Source: an uncultured Eubacteriales bacterium
GTDB taxonomy: Bacteria; Bacillota; Clostridia; Oscillospirales; Butyricicoccaceae
Direction of reading: 5' to 3'
Assembly (NCBI GenBank): GCA_934675045.1
Contig: CAKUPI010000028.1
Span: forward strand, 1-12,933
Length of the DNA: 12,933 nt
Shown one piece after another: positions 1 to 6,667 of this stretch; positions within the stretch are counted from its first letter, which is position 1; each line of letters starts with the position of its first letter. Position numbers and translations under genes: made by a program. The notes beneath the pieces were generated by a model that was not told the DNA's origin, did no database searches, and was given only the letters and a program-made list of their open reading frames with translations.

Positions 1-10
1 ATGGAAACGA

Positions 11-36
11 GAAAAGGCGTAGCTGTCAGCTACGCC
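11..36 (-). terminator. second candidate terminator downstream of tRNA-Pro
   Basis: Arms 16-25 (GGCGTAGCTG) and 27-36 are perfect 10-bp reverse complements, so the RNA can form a stem of about 8 bp with a 5-nt loop. Read on the minus strand the hairpin is followed by TTTTCTCGTTT, which is terminator-like; on the plus strand no T-run follows. The only minus-strand gene upstream is the tRNA, so this would be a backup terminator. It could also belong to an unseen small RNA. Confidence 0.45.
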
Positions 37-65
37 CCGGCACAGATTGCAGTATAAATTTTGCA

Positions 66-123
66 GAAAACAAAAATACGGAGTGTCCGTTACAGGATAC
101 TCAAATCCTATAAGGACACTCCG
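66..123 (-). terminator. intrinsic terminator of tRNA-Pro
   Basis: Three bases after the encoded CCA end of the tRNA, a perfect 10-bp stem forms between CGGAGTGTCC (80-89) and GGACACTCCG (114-123). The loop holds a smaller AGGAT/ATCCT hairpin (94-98 with 105-109). On the minus strand the stem is followed by TATTTTTGTTTTC, a normal U-rich release tract. Confidence 0.75.
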
Positions 124-125
124 CA

Positions 126-202
126 TGGTCCGAGTGACAGGACTTGAACCTGCGGCCTCTTGACCCCCAGTCAAGCGCGCTACCAATCTGCGCCACACCC
201 GG
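126..202 (-). tRNA. tRNA-Pro (anticodon GGG)
   Basis: On the minus strand the acceptor arm CCGGGTG (196-202) pairs with CACTCGG near the 3' end, giving seven pairs including one G-T. It is followed by discriminator A and an encoded CCA (126-128). The anticodon stem is CTTGA/TCAAG with loop CTGGGGG, so the anticodon is GGG and the tRNA reads CCC/CCU proline codons. The T arm (GCAGG, loop TTCAAGT, CCTGT) and D arm (GCGC with TTGGTAGC) are normal. The length is 77 nt with CCA. It is a single gene, not part of a visible tRNA cluster. Confidence 0.97.
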
Positions 203-220
203 TTACGCCGTGCAAAAAGT

Positions 221-249
221 ATATTACCACAACCGCCGCCATTTTGCAA
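221..249 (-). promoter_or_regulatory. promoter of tRNA-Pro
   Basis: On the minus strand -35 TTGCAA (244-249) is separated by exactly 17 bp from -10 TAATAT (221-226). Transcription would start near 214, leaving a leader of about 11 nt before the mature tRNA end at 202. Confidence 0.6.
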
Positions 250-378
250 GTCTTTTTTTCACTTTTTTCTTTTGGGGCGCCCCCGGCGGCGCCGGACGGT
301 TTTTTGAGGCCGCAAAAAGACGCAAAACGGCGAAAATCACCTTGAAAATTTCCGCAAAATCTTCCTGTTTACATATTG

Positions 379-407
379 TTTACATTTGTTCTACAACTGT
401 GTAAAAT
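379..407 (+). promoter_or_regulatory. sigma-A promoter of the ABC transporter operon
   Basis: -35 TTTACA (379-384), a 17-bp spacer and -10 TAAAAT (402-407), in an AT-rich pocket of otherwise GC-rich DNA. The predicted start is near 414. A second TTTACA lies just upstream (368-373) but is not correctly spaced for this -10. Confidence 0.7.
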
Positions 408-474
408 TTATGCACTATCCTAATGCATAAGCGTTTGCATTCCTTCAAGGGGGAAGGCGCTTTACCCGTTCGGC

Positions 475-496
475 CGGCACCGCAAAGCCGGTGCCG
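475..496 (+). other. stem-loop in the leader of the ABC operon
   Basis: CGGCACCG (475-482) pairs perfectly with CGGTGCCG (489-496) over 8 bp with a 6-nt loop, about 18 nt upstream of the AAGGAGG ribosome binding site. It is followed only by TTAATTT, so it is at best a weak terminator/attenuator; it may instead stabilise the 5' end of the mRNA. No known riboswitch family is recognised in this leader. Confidence 0.45.
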
Positions 497-529
497 TTAA
501 TTTGAAGAAAAGCAAGGAGGGCGAACCCT

Positions 530-1576
530 TTGATTGAAGTGCGGGATCTTGTAAAGCGATATGGCAGCCGCAACGCCGTCGATCATCTGAGCTTCACCGT
601 GGAAAAGGGTCAGGTTTACGGCTTTCTCGGGCCCAACGGCGCCGGGAAGTCGACGACCATGAACATCATGACAGGCTATCTGGGCGCGACGGAGGGCGAG
701 GTCATTATCAATGGCCACAACATTCTCGAAGAGCCGGAAAAAGCAAAAAAGTGCATCGGCTATCTGCCCGAGCAGCCCCCGCTCTATCTCGACATGACGG
801 TGCGCGAATACCTCGATTTTGCCGCCGAGCTCAAGGGCATTGCCAAAAAAGAGCGCGCGCAGCAAATTGAACGCGCCGTCGGCATGACCCATTTAAACGA
901 CGTCACCGGGCGGCTCATCAAAAACCTGTCCAAGGGCTACCGGCAGCGCGTCGGACTGGCGCAGGCCGTGCTCGGCTTCCCTGAGGTGCTCATTCTCGAC
1001 GAGCCGACGGTCGGCCTTGACCCCAAGCAGATCATTGAAATCCGCGACCTCATCCGCGAGCTGTCCGAGGAGCACACCATCATTTTAAGCTCGCACATCC
1101 TGTCCGAGGTACAGGAGGTCTGCGATCAGGTGCTCATCATCCACCACGGCAAGCTGCTGGTCAGCGACACGCCGGAGAACCTTGAAAAGCACATGCAGCG
1201 CGCCGGCGCCGTCGAAATGCTGGTGCGCGGCGGCATGAGCGAGGTCGAGCAGGCCGTCGCCTCGACGCCCAACATCGAGCATTACGAGCTTGTCCCCGCG
1301 CCCGGGCAGGAGGGCTGCCTTTCGCTGACCGTCACCGCCTGCGACGGCTGCGACGTGCGCGAGGACCTCTTCTTTGCCTTTGCCAAGGCCAAAACTCCCC
1401 TTCTGATGCTCAGGCCCACCAACTTCTCGCTTGAGCAGATCTTCCTTGAGCTGACCCAGCAGGCCGAACAGCCGGTCGAGCAGCCGGACGGGGCTTCGGC
1501 CGAGGACGCGCCGCCGTCCGGGCCGGACGGCGAGCAGCCGCAATCCACCGATGAAAGCGAGGAGAACGCCCAGTGA
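530..1576 (+). CDS. ABC transporter ATP-binding protein, Gld-like exporter system
   Basis: This is the nucleotide-binding subunit of a putative ABC-2 type system, driving the permease encoded next. It would act as a dimer on the inner face of the membrane. The Walker A motif GPNGAGKST is at residues 34-42, the Q-loop near Q82, the signature LSKGYRQR at 133-140, Walker B VLILDE at 153-158 and the switch histidine at 189. The order is complete, so it should be active. The start is TTG at 530, set by AAGGAGG (514-520) nine bases upstream and by the typical N-terminus MIEVRDLVKRYG. After the ATPase fold and a C-terminal extension, residues from about 311 form a Pro/Glu/Asp-rich, probably disordered tail. 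Its stop overlaps the next start (GTGA, 1573-1576), implying translational coupling. It resembles GldA-type ATPases; the substrate cannot be told. Confidence 0.93.
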   Translation: MIEVRDLVKRYGSRNAVDHLSFTVEKGQVYGFLGPNGAGKSTTMNIMTGYLGATEGEVIINGHNILEEPEKAKKCIGYLPEQPPLYLDMTVREYLDFAAELKGIAKKERAQQIERAVGMTHLNDVTGRLIKNLSKGYRQRVGLAQAVLGFPEVLILDEPTVGLDPKQIIEIRDLIRELSEEHTIILSSHILSEVQEVCDQVLIIHHGKLLVSDTPENLEKHMQRAGAVEMLVRGGMSEVEQAVASTPNIEHYELVPAPGQEGCLSLTVTACDGCDVREDLFFAFAKAKTPLLMLRPTNFSLEQIFLELTQQAEQPVEQPDGASAEDAPPSGPDGEQPQSTDESEENAQ

Positions 1577-2439
1577 AAGCCATTTACAAGCGCGAACTGC
1601 GCTCTTATTTCACCTCGATGACCGGTTATCTCTTCATCGCCGTCATCACCGCCTTTACCGGCATTTACTTTATGGCCATCAACCTGTTCGGCGGTTATCC
1701 CCGCTTTTCCGAAGCCCTGTCCAGCACGCTGCCCGTTTTCATGTTTGCCATTCCGGTGCTGACCATGCGCTGTCTGGCCGACGAAAAGCGCAGCCGCACC
1801 GACCAGCTTCTGCTGACCTCGCCCGTCTCGCTGACCGGCATTGTCATGGGCAAATACCTCGCCATGGTGACGGTCTTTGCCATTCCCGTGCTTCTCTTCT
1901 GCCTCTGCCCGGCCATCATCATGGCCAACGGCACCGGCTATCCCCTGTCCGATTACACCTCGCTGCTGGCCTTTTTCCTGCTCGGATGCGCCTTTATCGC
2001 CATCGGCATGTTTATCTCGTCGCTGACCGAAAGCCAGGTCATTGCCAGCGTCTGCACCTTTGGCGTGCTCTTTGCCATTTACCTGTGGCCCAGCGTTGTC
2101 GGCTACGTGCCGACGACGGCCTTCGCCTCGCTCGTCGGCTTTTTGGGGCTGACCGTCCTGCTGTGCGCCCTTTTGTGGAACATGACCCACAGCGCCCTTC
2201 TGACCGCCGGTCTGGGCGTTGCCGGAGCCGGTGCGGTCTTTGTCCTTTACCTGACCCGCAGCACGGCGCTGGCCGGCACCTTCCCCGCCATGCTGGGCGT
2301 CTTTTCGCTGCGCGAGGTTTTCAGCAACTTTGCGCGTTACAGCGTTTTTGACCTGGGCGGTCTGGTGCTGTATCTCTCTGTTGCCTTTGTGTTTATCTTT
2401 TTAACCGTGCAGACGCTGCAAAAGCGCCGCTGGAGCTGA
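1573..2439 (+). CDS. ABC-2 type transporter permease subunit
   Basis: A 288-residue integral membrane protein with about six to eight hydrophobic segments (roughly 17-38, 53-66, 92-118, 129-150, 155-175, 183-201, 208-227 and 261-281). Between the second and third lies the charged loop LADEKRSRTDQLLLTSPVS (69-86), a pattern common in ABC-2 permeases of the GldF/NosY kind, which docks onto the ATPase. The start is GTG at 1573, overlapping the ATPase stop by four bases, so translation is probably coupled. It would form the membrane channel or mechanical part of the complex with the preceding ATPase and the two following membrane-anchored proteins. Function beyond ABC-2 permease is not determinable. 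Confidence 0.9.
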   Translation: MKAIYKRELRSYFTSMTGYLFIAVITAFTGIYFMAINLFGGYPRFSEALSSTLPVFMFAIPVLTMRCLADEKRSRTDQLLLTSPVSLTGIVMGKYLAMVTVFAIPVLLFCLCPAIIMANGTGYPLSDYTSLLAFFLLGCAFIAIGMFISSLTESQVIASVCTFGVLFAIYLWPSVVGYVPTTAFASLVGFLGLTVLLCALLWNMTHSALLTAGLGVAGAGAVFVLYLTRSTALAGTFPAMLGVFSLREVFSNFARYSVFDLGGLVLYLSVAFVFIFLTVQTLQKRRWS

Positions 2440-2455
2440 GAGGAGGAAAAGGAAC

Positions 2456-3838
2456 ATGAACAGAAAAAAAGCAAGCGCCTCCTCGCGGCACGGCACCTAT
2501 GCCGTCGGGCTTTCGGTTTTGGTCGTCGCCATTGTCGTTGTTTTGAACCTTGTGGTGGCCCAGCTGCCCGGCTCGCTGCGGGAGTTTGACATTTCCGACA
2601 CCCGGCTGTACAGCCTGACCGACACCTCCAAGGAGTTTCTGTCCGGCCTTGACAAGGACGTAAAGCTCATTGTGCTGGCCGAAGAGGGCAGTATCGACGG
2701 CCGTATTGCCAAGTTTTTGAGCAACTACGCCGCCGCATCGCCCCATGTCGCGCTAGAATACGTTGATCCGGTGCTTTACCCCTCGGCCCTTGAAACCTAT
2801 GAAACCAAGGCCAACAACCTTGTCGTTTTGTGCGAAGAGACCGACAAAAAGAGCATTCTGCCCATCTACAACATGGTGAGCATCGACCTCAACTACTACT
2901 ACCAGTCGGGGCAGATTGTCGAGACCGCCTTTGACGCCGAGGGCCAGGTGACCAGCGCCGTCGATCAGGTGACCAACGCCGTGCAGCACACGGTGTACGC
3001 GATGACCGGACACGGCGAAAGCGACCTGCCCTCCATCGTTCAGGACGCCGTTTCCAAGCAGAATCTCGTGCTCGATTCGTTCAGCCTGCTGATGAACGGG
3101 GCCGTTCCCGACGACTGCGACCTTGTCATCAGCTACCTGCCCACCATGGACTTTGACGCGCAGGAGTGCAAGCTGCTCGAGGACTATATGGAAAAGGGCG
3201 GCAAGGTCATGCTGCTGTGCGACCGCACCGACCTGCCCAACGTCAACGGCCTGCTCGAAAGCTTCGGCCTCGCCTATGTCGACGGCTACATTGCCGACGG
3301 CGAGCGCTACTATCAGGACAACATGTACAACATCTTCCCCATGCTGGCCACCGGCCACTCCATCATCGCGCCGCTCCCGCAGAACTCGCTGGCGCTCGTC
3401 GCCAACGCGCGCGGCCTGCAAACGCTGGACAGCAAGCGCGACAGCCTGACGGTGCAGTACTTCCTCTACACCTCGGGAAAGGCCTTTGCCGTGCAGGAAA
3501 ACGGCGACATGACCGAGGGCCGCTATTACATGGCCGCCACCAGCACCGAGTCTGACGAGGCGGGCGCCGGCCGTCTGACCGTCATCGCCTGCCCCACGCT
3601 CATCGACGAGTATCTGCTGAGCAACTTCTCCAACCTCGTCAACCTCAACATCTTCATGAACGCCGTCACCGACAACTTTGACGACATGTCCACCATTTCC
3701 ATTCCGGCCAAGAGCCTCGAAACGACCTACAACACCATCGCCTCGGCCTCGACGTGGAGCATTCTCTACATCGCCGTCATTCCGCTCGTCTGCCTGATCG
3801 GCGGTCTGGTTTTCTGGCTCAAGCGGAGGAAACTGTAA
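2456..3838 (+). CDS. Gldg-family ABC auxiliary protein (ABC_transp_aux type)
   Basis: A 460-residue protein with an N-terminal membrane segment (about 15-36), a large region predicted outside the cytoplasm, and a second membrane segment (434-454) followed by the positive tail KRRKL. The early motif DISDTRLYSLTDTSKEFL (45-62) and the central YAMTGHGE (181-188) are hallmarks of the Gldg/ABC-type uncharacterised transport family (PF09822-like). The family accompanies ABC-2 ATPase/permease pairs and in Bacteroidota contributes to gliding, but in Firmicutes its role is unknown. The ATG start follows the ribosome binding site AGGAGG (2441-2446) by nine bases and lies 16 bp after the permease stop. 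No catalytic residues can be named. It is probably a periplasm-facing partner of the transporter. Confidence 0.85.
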   Translation: MNRKKASASSRHGTYAVGLSVLVVAIVVVLNLVVAQLPGSLREFDISDTRLYSLTDTSKEFLSGLDKDVKLIVLAEEGSIDGRIAKFLSNYAAASPHVALEYVDPVLYPSALETYETKANNLVVLCEETDKKSILPIYNMVSIDLNYYYQSGQIVETAFDAEGQVTSAVDQVTNAVQHTVYAMTGHGESDLPSIVQDAVSKQNLVLDSFSLLMNGAVPDDCDLVISYLPTMDFDAQECKLLEDYMEKGGKVMLLCDRTDLPNVNGLLESFGLAYVDGYIADGERYYQDNMYNIFPMLATGHSIIAPLPQNSLALVANARGLQTLDSKRDSLTVQYFLYTSGKAFAVQENGDMTEGRYYMAATSTESDEAGAGRLTVIACPTLIDEYLLSNFSNLVNLNIFMNAVTDNFDDMSTISIPAKSLETTYNTIASASTWSILYIAVIPLVCLIGGLVFWLKRRKL

Positions 3839-4744
3839 ATGAAGAAAAAGAACCGCCTGCTGCTCATTCTGCTGGCCGCGCTGCTCCTGTGCTGCGCCCT
3901 TTACGGGCTGCTGCGCTTTCTGGACGCCCGAAAGGCCGAAAAGGCCGAGGGCAGCGCGCAGAGCAGCGTCATTTACCTCAGCCAGATCGAAGAGGCCAAT
4001 TCCCTCACGTACAGCAACAGCTCGGGTGTCTTTTCCTTCACCAGCGACGGCAGCCGCTGGGTGTACGACAGTGACCCCGATTTCCCTCTGTCGCAGAGCG
4101 ATTTGTCGCTCATCGCCGTCTCCATGAAGAACCTGACCGCCCTGCGGCAGCTTGAGGGCGGCGAGGACCTTTCCGCCTACGGCCTCGACAGCCCGGCCAG
4201 CTATGTCTCGGCCAAAAACGCCGCGGGCGACGAGGTGACCGTTCTCATCGGCAGCATGGCCAGCGACGGCAGCTACTACGCCATGCGCGGCGGCGAAGAG
4301 GCGATTTACACCATCTCGGCCTCCCTGCCGCAGCAGCTCAAAGACGTGTATGCCCTGTACGCGCTGCCCGCCATCGTCACCGTGGGCGCCACCTTCGACG
4401 CGCTCGAGCTGGAGGGCACGCTGGCCGGCGCCCCCCGCACCCTGTCCGGGCTGGCCGAGGACATGTCGGACGCGGTCAAGGCGCTGCGCACCGCCTGGCT
4501 GGACCTTGCCTTTGACTCGCTGTACGCCTATCGGCCCGACGGCGCCAAACTGGCCGAATGCGGGCTGGACGCCCCTGCACTGTCGCTGGGCGTTTCCTAT
4601 TCCGATGGCTCCTCTGCCCTGCTGCTCCTCGGCGCGCAAAACGAAAACGGCGATTATTACGCCCGTCTGGGGCAGGATGGCGACATCTGCCTTCTGCCCG
4701 AGTCGCAGGCCACCGCCCTTCTTGATGCGCTGGCCGCGCTCTGA
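3839..4744 (+). CDS. DUF4340 domain membrane-anchored protein
   Basis: A 301-residue protein with an N-terminal signal-anchor (KKKNR then hydrophobic residues 7-27) and the rest predicted outside the membrane. It contains two similar halves: around 111-168 (LSAYGLDSP ... DGSYYAMRGGEEAIYTI ... LPQQL) and around 238-297 (LAECGLDAP ... NGDYYARLGQDGDICLL ... ATALL). The GLD(S/A)P followed by a YYA(M/R) strand is the pattern I associate with DUF4340, whose biochemical function is not established. Translation starts at ATG 3839, directly after the previous stop codon, with GGAGG at 3825-3829 inside the upstream gene, so it is tightly coupled. DUF4340 genes typically follow Gldg-family genes in such operons, which suggests an accessory subunit of the same complex. 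Confidence 0.82.
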   Translation: MKKKNRLLLILLAALLLCCALYGLLRFLDARKAEKAEGSAQSSVIYLSQIEEANSLTYSNSSGVFSFTSDGSRWVYDSDPDFPLSQSDLSLIAVSMKNLTALRQLEGGEDLSAYGLDSPASYVSAKNAAGDEVTVLIGSMASDGSYYAMRGGEEAIYTISASLPQQLKDVYALYALPAIVTVGATFDALELEGTLAGAPRTLSGLAEDMSDAVKALRTAWLDLAFDSLYAYRPDGAKLAECGLDAPALSLGVSYSDGSSALLLLGAQNENGDYYARLGQDGDICLLPESQATALLDALAAL

Positions 4745-4763
4745 CCTCTATCACGACGCTGAA

Positions 4764-4795
4764 AAGGCGGCGATCCTGCGGCTCGCCGCCTTTTT
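4764..4795. terminator. bidirectional intrinsic terminator
   Basis: AAGGCGGCGA (4764-4773) pairs with TCGCCGCCTT (4783-4792) over 10 bp with a 9-nt loop. On the plus strand TTTTTG follows, ending the ABC operon 20 bp after its last stop. On the minus strand the stem ends in CCTTTTC, so it can also stop the converging MATE transcript. Confidence 0.85.
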
Positions 4796-4866
4796 GTATT
4801 GTGCAGGCCCCTCCGGGCCGCCGCTTTCTGTGTGCCGTCTGTTTTCCGCCGAAAGGGGCCGCGCGT

Positions 4867-6255
4867 TTACTGCGCCAGACGCGCCCGCTTTTTCCACACG
4901 CCCTTTTTGTACAAAACGGTGTTGAGCACCGCGCCGATGATCCATGCGATGAGCAGCGAGTAGTACACGCTTTCGCAGGCGCCGGTGGGGTTTTCCGGCG
5001 TGCGGGTCAGGTAGGCCAGCCCGTACGCCAGCGGCATGCGGATGATGACGGTGACGATGATGGAAATCCACATGGGGGTGACCGTGTCCCCGGCGCCGCG
5101 CATGGCGCCCGACAGCGTCTGCGTGACGGACATGGCGATGTAGCCCAGCGCCAGAATACGCATCATATGCGTGCCCATGGCAACCAGCTCGGCCGTTTCG
5201 GTAAACATGTGCATCAGGTTTTTGCCGAAGAAGAGAATGCACAGCACCAGCACGGCGGAAACGCCCATCGCCAGCTTGATGCCCGCCCGGGTGCCCTCGC
5301 GCACGCGGTCCAGCCGCCCGGCGCCGATGTTCTGCCCGACATACGAGGTCATGGCGTTGCCGAAGGTGAAGCAGGGCATGATGACGAAGCCGTCAACGCG
5401 CATGACAACGGTGTTGCAGGCGATGAAAAGGGTGCCGAAGGTGTTGGTCAGGTTCTGCACCAAAATGGCCGCCGTCGAAAAAATGGCCTGCGACGCGCCC
5501 GACGGCAGGCCGAGCCTGGCCAGCTGCATGACGTACCGCTTGTCGAGCCGCAGCGTCTGGCGGTTGAGGTCGAGCATGTCGCGCATCCGCGCCACGCGCA
5601 TCAGGCACAAAGCGGCCGAAATCAGCTGCGCGGCGATGGTCGCCCACGCCGCACCGGCGACGCCCCAGTCAAAAACGGCGACAAAGACCAAATCCAGCAC
5701 CACGTTAATGCAGCACGCCGTCAGCAGAAAAATGAGCGGCATGATGGAATCGCCCATTCCGCGCAGCACGCCGGCCAGAATGTTGTAATAGGCCATGCCA
5801 AGGGTGCCGAGAAAGATGATGGTCAGATAGTCGGCCGTCATGCCGAGAATGTCCTCCGGCGTGCCGACCAGATGCAAAAAGGGCCGGACGATGAGTGGCC
5901 CGACCACCATGAGCACAGCGCCGCACAGAAAGGTCAGCGTAATGGTGCTGCCCACCGTTTTGGACAGGTGCTGCCGCTCTTTGGCGCCGAAGTACTGCGC
6001 CACCATGATGTTGGCTCCCGTCGAGATGCCGATAAACAGCACCAGCAGCAGGTTGAGCAGCGGTCCGCTGGCCCCGACGGCGGCCAGTGCGCCGTCGCCG
6101 ACGTATTTGCCGACGATAATGGAATCGACGGTGTTGTACAGCTGCTGCGCAAAGTTGCCGACGAGCAGCGGCACCGAAAAACGAATCAGCTTTGACCACG
6201 GGCTTCCCTGCGTCATATCAAGGGTACCGAATAAACCTTTCAGCTGTCCTGCCAT
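4867..6255 (-). CDS. MATE family multidrug/toxin efflux transporter
   Basis: A cation-coupled (Na+ or H+) antiporter of the multidrug and toxic compound extrusion family in the cytoplasmic membrane. The 462 residues form two homologous MatE halves, about 26-190 and 245-410. Each half carries the family's RG(M/A)GD signature: LRGMGDS at 164-170 and MRGAGDT at 385-391. Other family motifs are VDSIIVGKYVG (43-53), MVAQYFGA (84-91) and GQNIGAG (307-313). The length matches the family. I place the start at ATG 6255-6253, since AAAGGGAG lies just upstream and MAGQLKGLFGTLDMTQG fits MATE N-termini. The frame stays open to a TTG at 6426, which would add 57 unrelated residues. It is divergent from a membrane XRE regulator that may control it. 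The substrate is unknown. Confidence 0.93.
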   Translation of the reverse strand: MAGQLKGLFGTLDMTQGSPWSKLIRFSVPLLVGNFAQQLYNTVDSIIVGKYVGDGALAAVGASGPLLNLLLVLFIGISTGANIMVAQYFGAKERQHLSKTVGSTITLTFLCGAVLMVVGPLIVRPFLHLVGTPEDILGMTADYLTIIFLGTLGMAYYNILAGVLRGMGDSIMPLIFLLTACCINVVLDLVFVAVFDWGVAGAAWATIAAQLISAALCLMRVARMRDMLDLNRQTLRLDKRYVMQLARLGLPSGASQAIFSTAAILVQNLTNTFGTLFIACNTVVMRVDGFVIMPCFTFGNAMTSYVGQNIGAGRLDRVREGTRAGIKLAMGVSAVLVLCILFFGKNLMHMFTETAELVAMGTHMMRILALGYIAMSVTQTLSGAMRGAGDTVTPMWISIIVTVIIRMPLAYGLAYLTRTPENPTGACESVYYSLLIAWIIGAVLNTVLYKKGVWKKRARLAQ

Positions 6256-6442
6256 ATATTCTCCCTTTCCGTCTTTTGTGCTTTCTCCCTCTGCCCGGCG
6301 GCCGGCCGGCGTCCGAAGGCCTGGCACGCGGCAGCCGCCGCTTTTCATGCACACACGCAATTCCCTTCCGCATAAAAAAAGAGAGGTACATGCCGCAATT
6401 TTTTTCGAAATCACAATCTCCGTCAAAAAACTTCCTGTGCTT

Positions 6443-6490
6443 TCATTCTATTACTCTAACACAAAGGTTTTTCATTTGCAAATAGAATGA
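6443..6490. repeat. 10-bp inverted repeat bracketing the MATE promoter
   Basis: TCATTCTATT (6443-6452) and AATAGAATGA (6481-6490) are perfect reverse complements separated by 28 bp. The left arm covers the expected MATE transcription start and the right arm touches the -35 box, so a protein bound to both arms would occlude the promoter. The role as an operator is inferred from position only. Confidence 0.5.
6453..6481 (-). promoter_or_regulatory. candidate promoter of the MATE gene
   Basis: On the minus strand -35 TTGCAA (6476-6481), a 17-bp spacer and -10 TAGAGT (6453-6458, four of six consensus bases). The -10 is only fair. The start would be near 6446 and the leader about 190 nt. Confidence 0.4.
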
Positions 6491-6542
6491 CGTTCAAAGT
6501 GACCCGCAATGTGCAAAAACCCGCCGCCGCCTCCAAAATCCT

Positions 6543-6570
6543 TTGCTTTTTTCGCGTTTTTCGCTACAAT
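6543..6570 (+). promoter_or_regulatory. candidate promoter of the XRE regulator gene
   Basis: -10 TACAAT (6565-6570) is good. The -35 region TTGCTT (6543-6548), with a 16-bp spacer, keeps only the TTG. The start would be near 6577, immediately before the first CAACC-N3-GGTTG dyad. A perfect TTGACA (6592-6597) lies within the dyad region but has no acceptable -10 at 16-18 bp. Confidence 0.4.
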
Positions 6571-6581
6571 ACAAAGGGATG

Positions 6582-6615
6582 CAACCGCTGGTTGACAAAA
6601 AACAACCCCCGGTTG
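6582..6615. promoter_or_regulatory. tandem operator dyads CAACC-N3-GGTTG
   Basis: Two 13-bp dyads with identical arms: CAACC gct GGTTG (6582-6594) and CAACC ccc GGTTG (6603-6615). Their centres, 6588 and 6609, are 21 bp apart, or two turns of B-DNA, so two bound dimers would sit on the same face. They lie just after the predicted start site and 53 bp before the regulator's start codon. The natural reading is an autoregulatory operator for the adjacent XRE protein. Binding is inferred, not shown. Confidence 0.55.
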
Positions 6616-6667
6616 GTAGCCCGCCGCCCACTTTTTTGGCTAACATGGGAGTAAAGGAGTGAAGCCC

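Larger units (their letters stand above)
203..529. other. intergenic region between tRNA-Pro and the ABC operon
   Basis: This 327-base stretch has no supportable gene. It holds the minus-strand promoter of the tRNA (221-249), a pyrimidine-rich and then G/C-rich tract around 250-300 with no recognised function, the plus-strand operon promoter (379-407), and a leader of roughly 115 nt with a stem-loop (475-496) and a strong ribosome binding site (514-520). The two promoters are divergent and about 130 bp apart. Confidence 0.7.
6256..6667. other. divergent regulatory region between MATE and XRE genes
   Basis: 412 bases without a supportable gene. From the left it holds the MATE leader with two short GC-rich hairpins (6295-6309: CCGGC/GCCGG arms; 6328-6341: GCGGC/GCCGC arms), a candidate MATE promoter (6453-6481, minus) inside a 10-bp inverted repeat (6443-6490), a candidate regulator promoter (6543-6570, plus), and two CAACC-N3-GGTTG dyads (6582-6594 and 6603-6615). 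The MATE leader would be roughly 190 nt. I compared it by eye with guanidine and other efflux-linked riboswitch cores and recognised none. Confidence 0.65.

Noticed and set aside
284..307. GC hairpin plus TTTTTT as a plus-strand terminator
   Set aside because: The 5-bp stem (CCGGC/GCCGG) is four bases away from the T-run, and no plus-strand gene lies upstream to terminate.
2753..4639. A 628-codon open frame on the minus strand, antisense to the Gldg and DUF4340 genes
   Set aside because: It is a typical GC-rich shadow frame: Gly/Ala/Val/Gln/His-rich low-complexity translation, no domain, and it opposes two well-supported coupled genes.
4801..6195. A 464-codon plus-strand frame opposite the MATE gene
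   Set aside because: His/Gln/Arg/Gly-rich translation with no domain, no ribosome binding site, and opposite a clear MATE transporter.
6253..6426. An upstream TTG start for the MATE gene adding 57 residues
   Set aside because: The added sequence (Arg/Gly/Cys-rich) does not resemble MATE N-termini. AAAGGGAG precedes ATG 6255 at a good distance. Kept only as a low-interest observation.
6659..6667. GTG start for the XRE regulator at 6659
   Set aside because: It overlaps the AAGGAG ribosome binding site, which instead fits ATG 6668 with eight bases of spacing.
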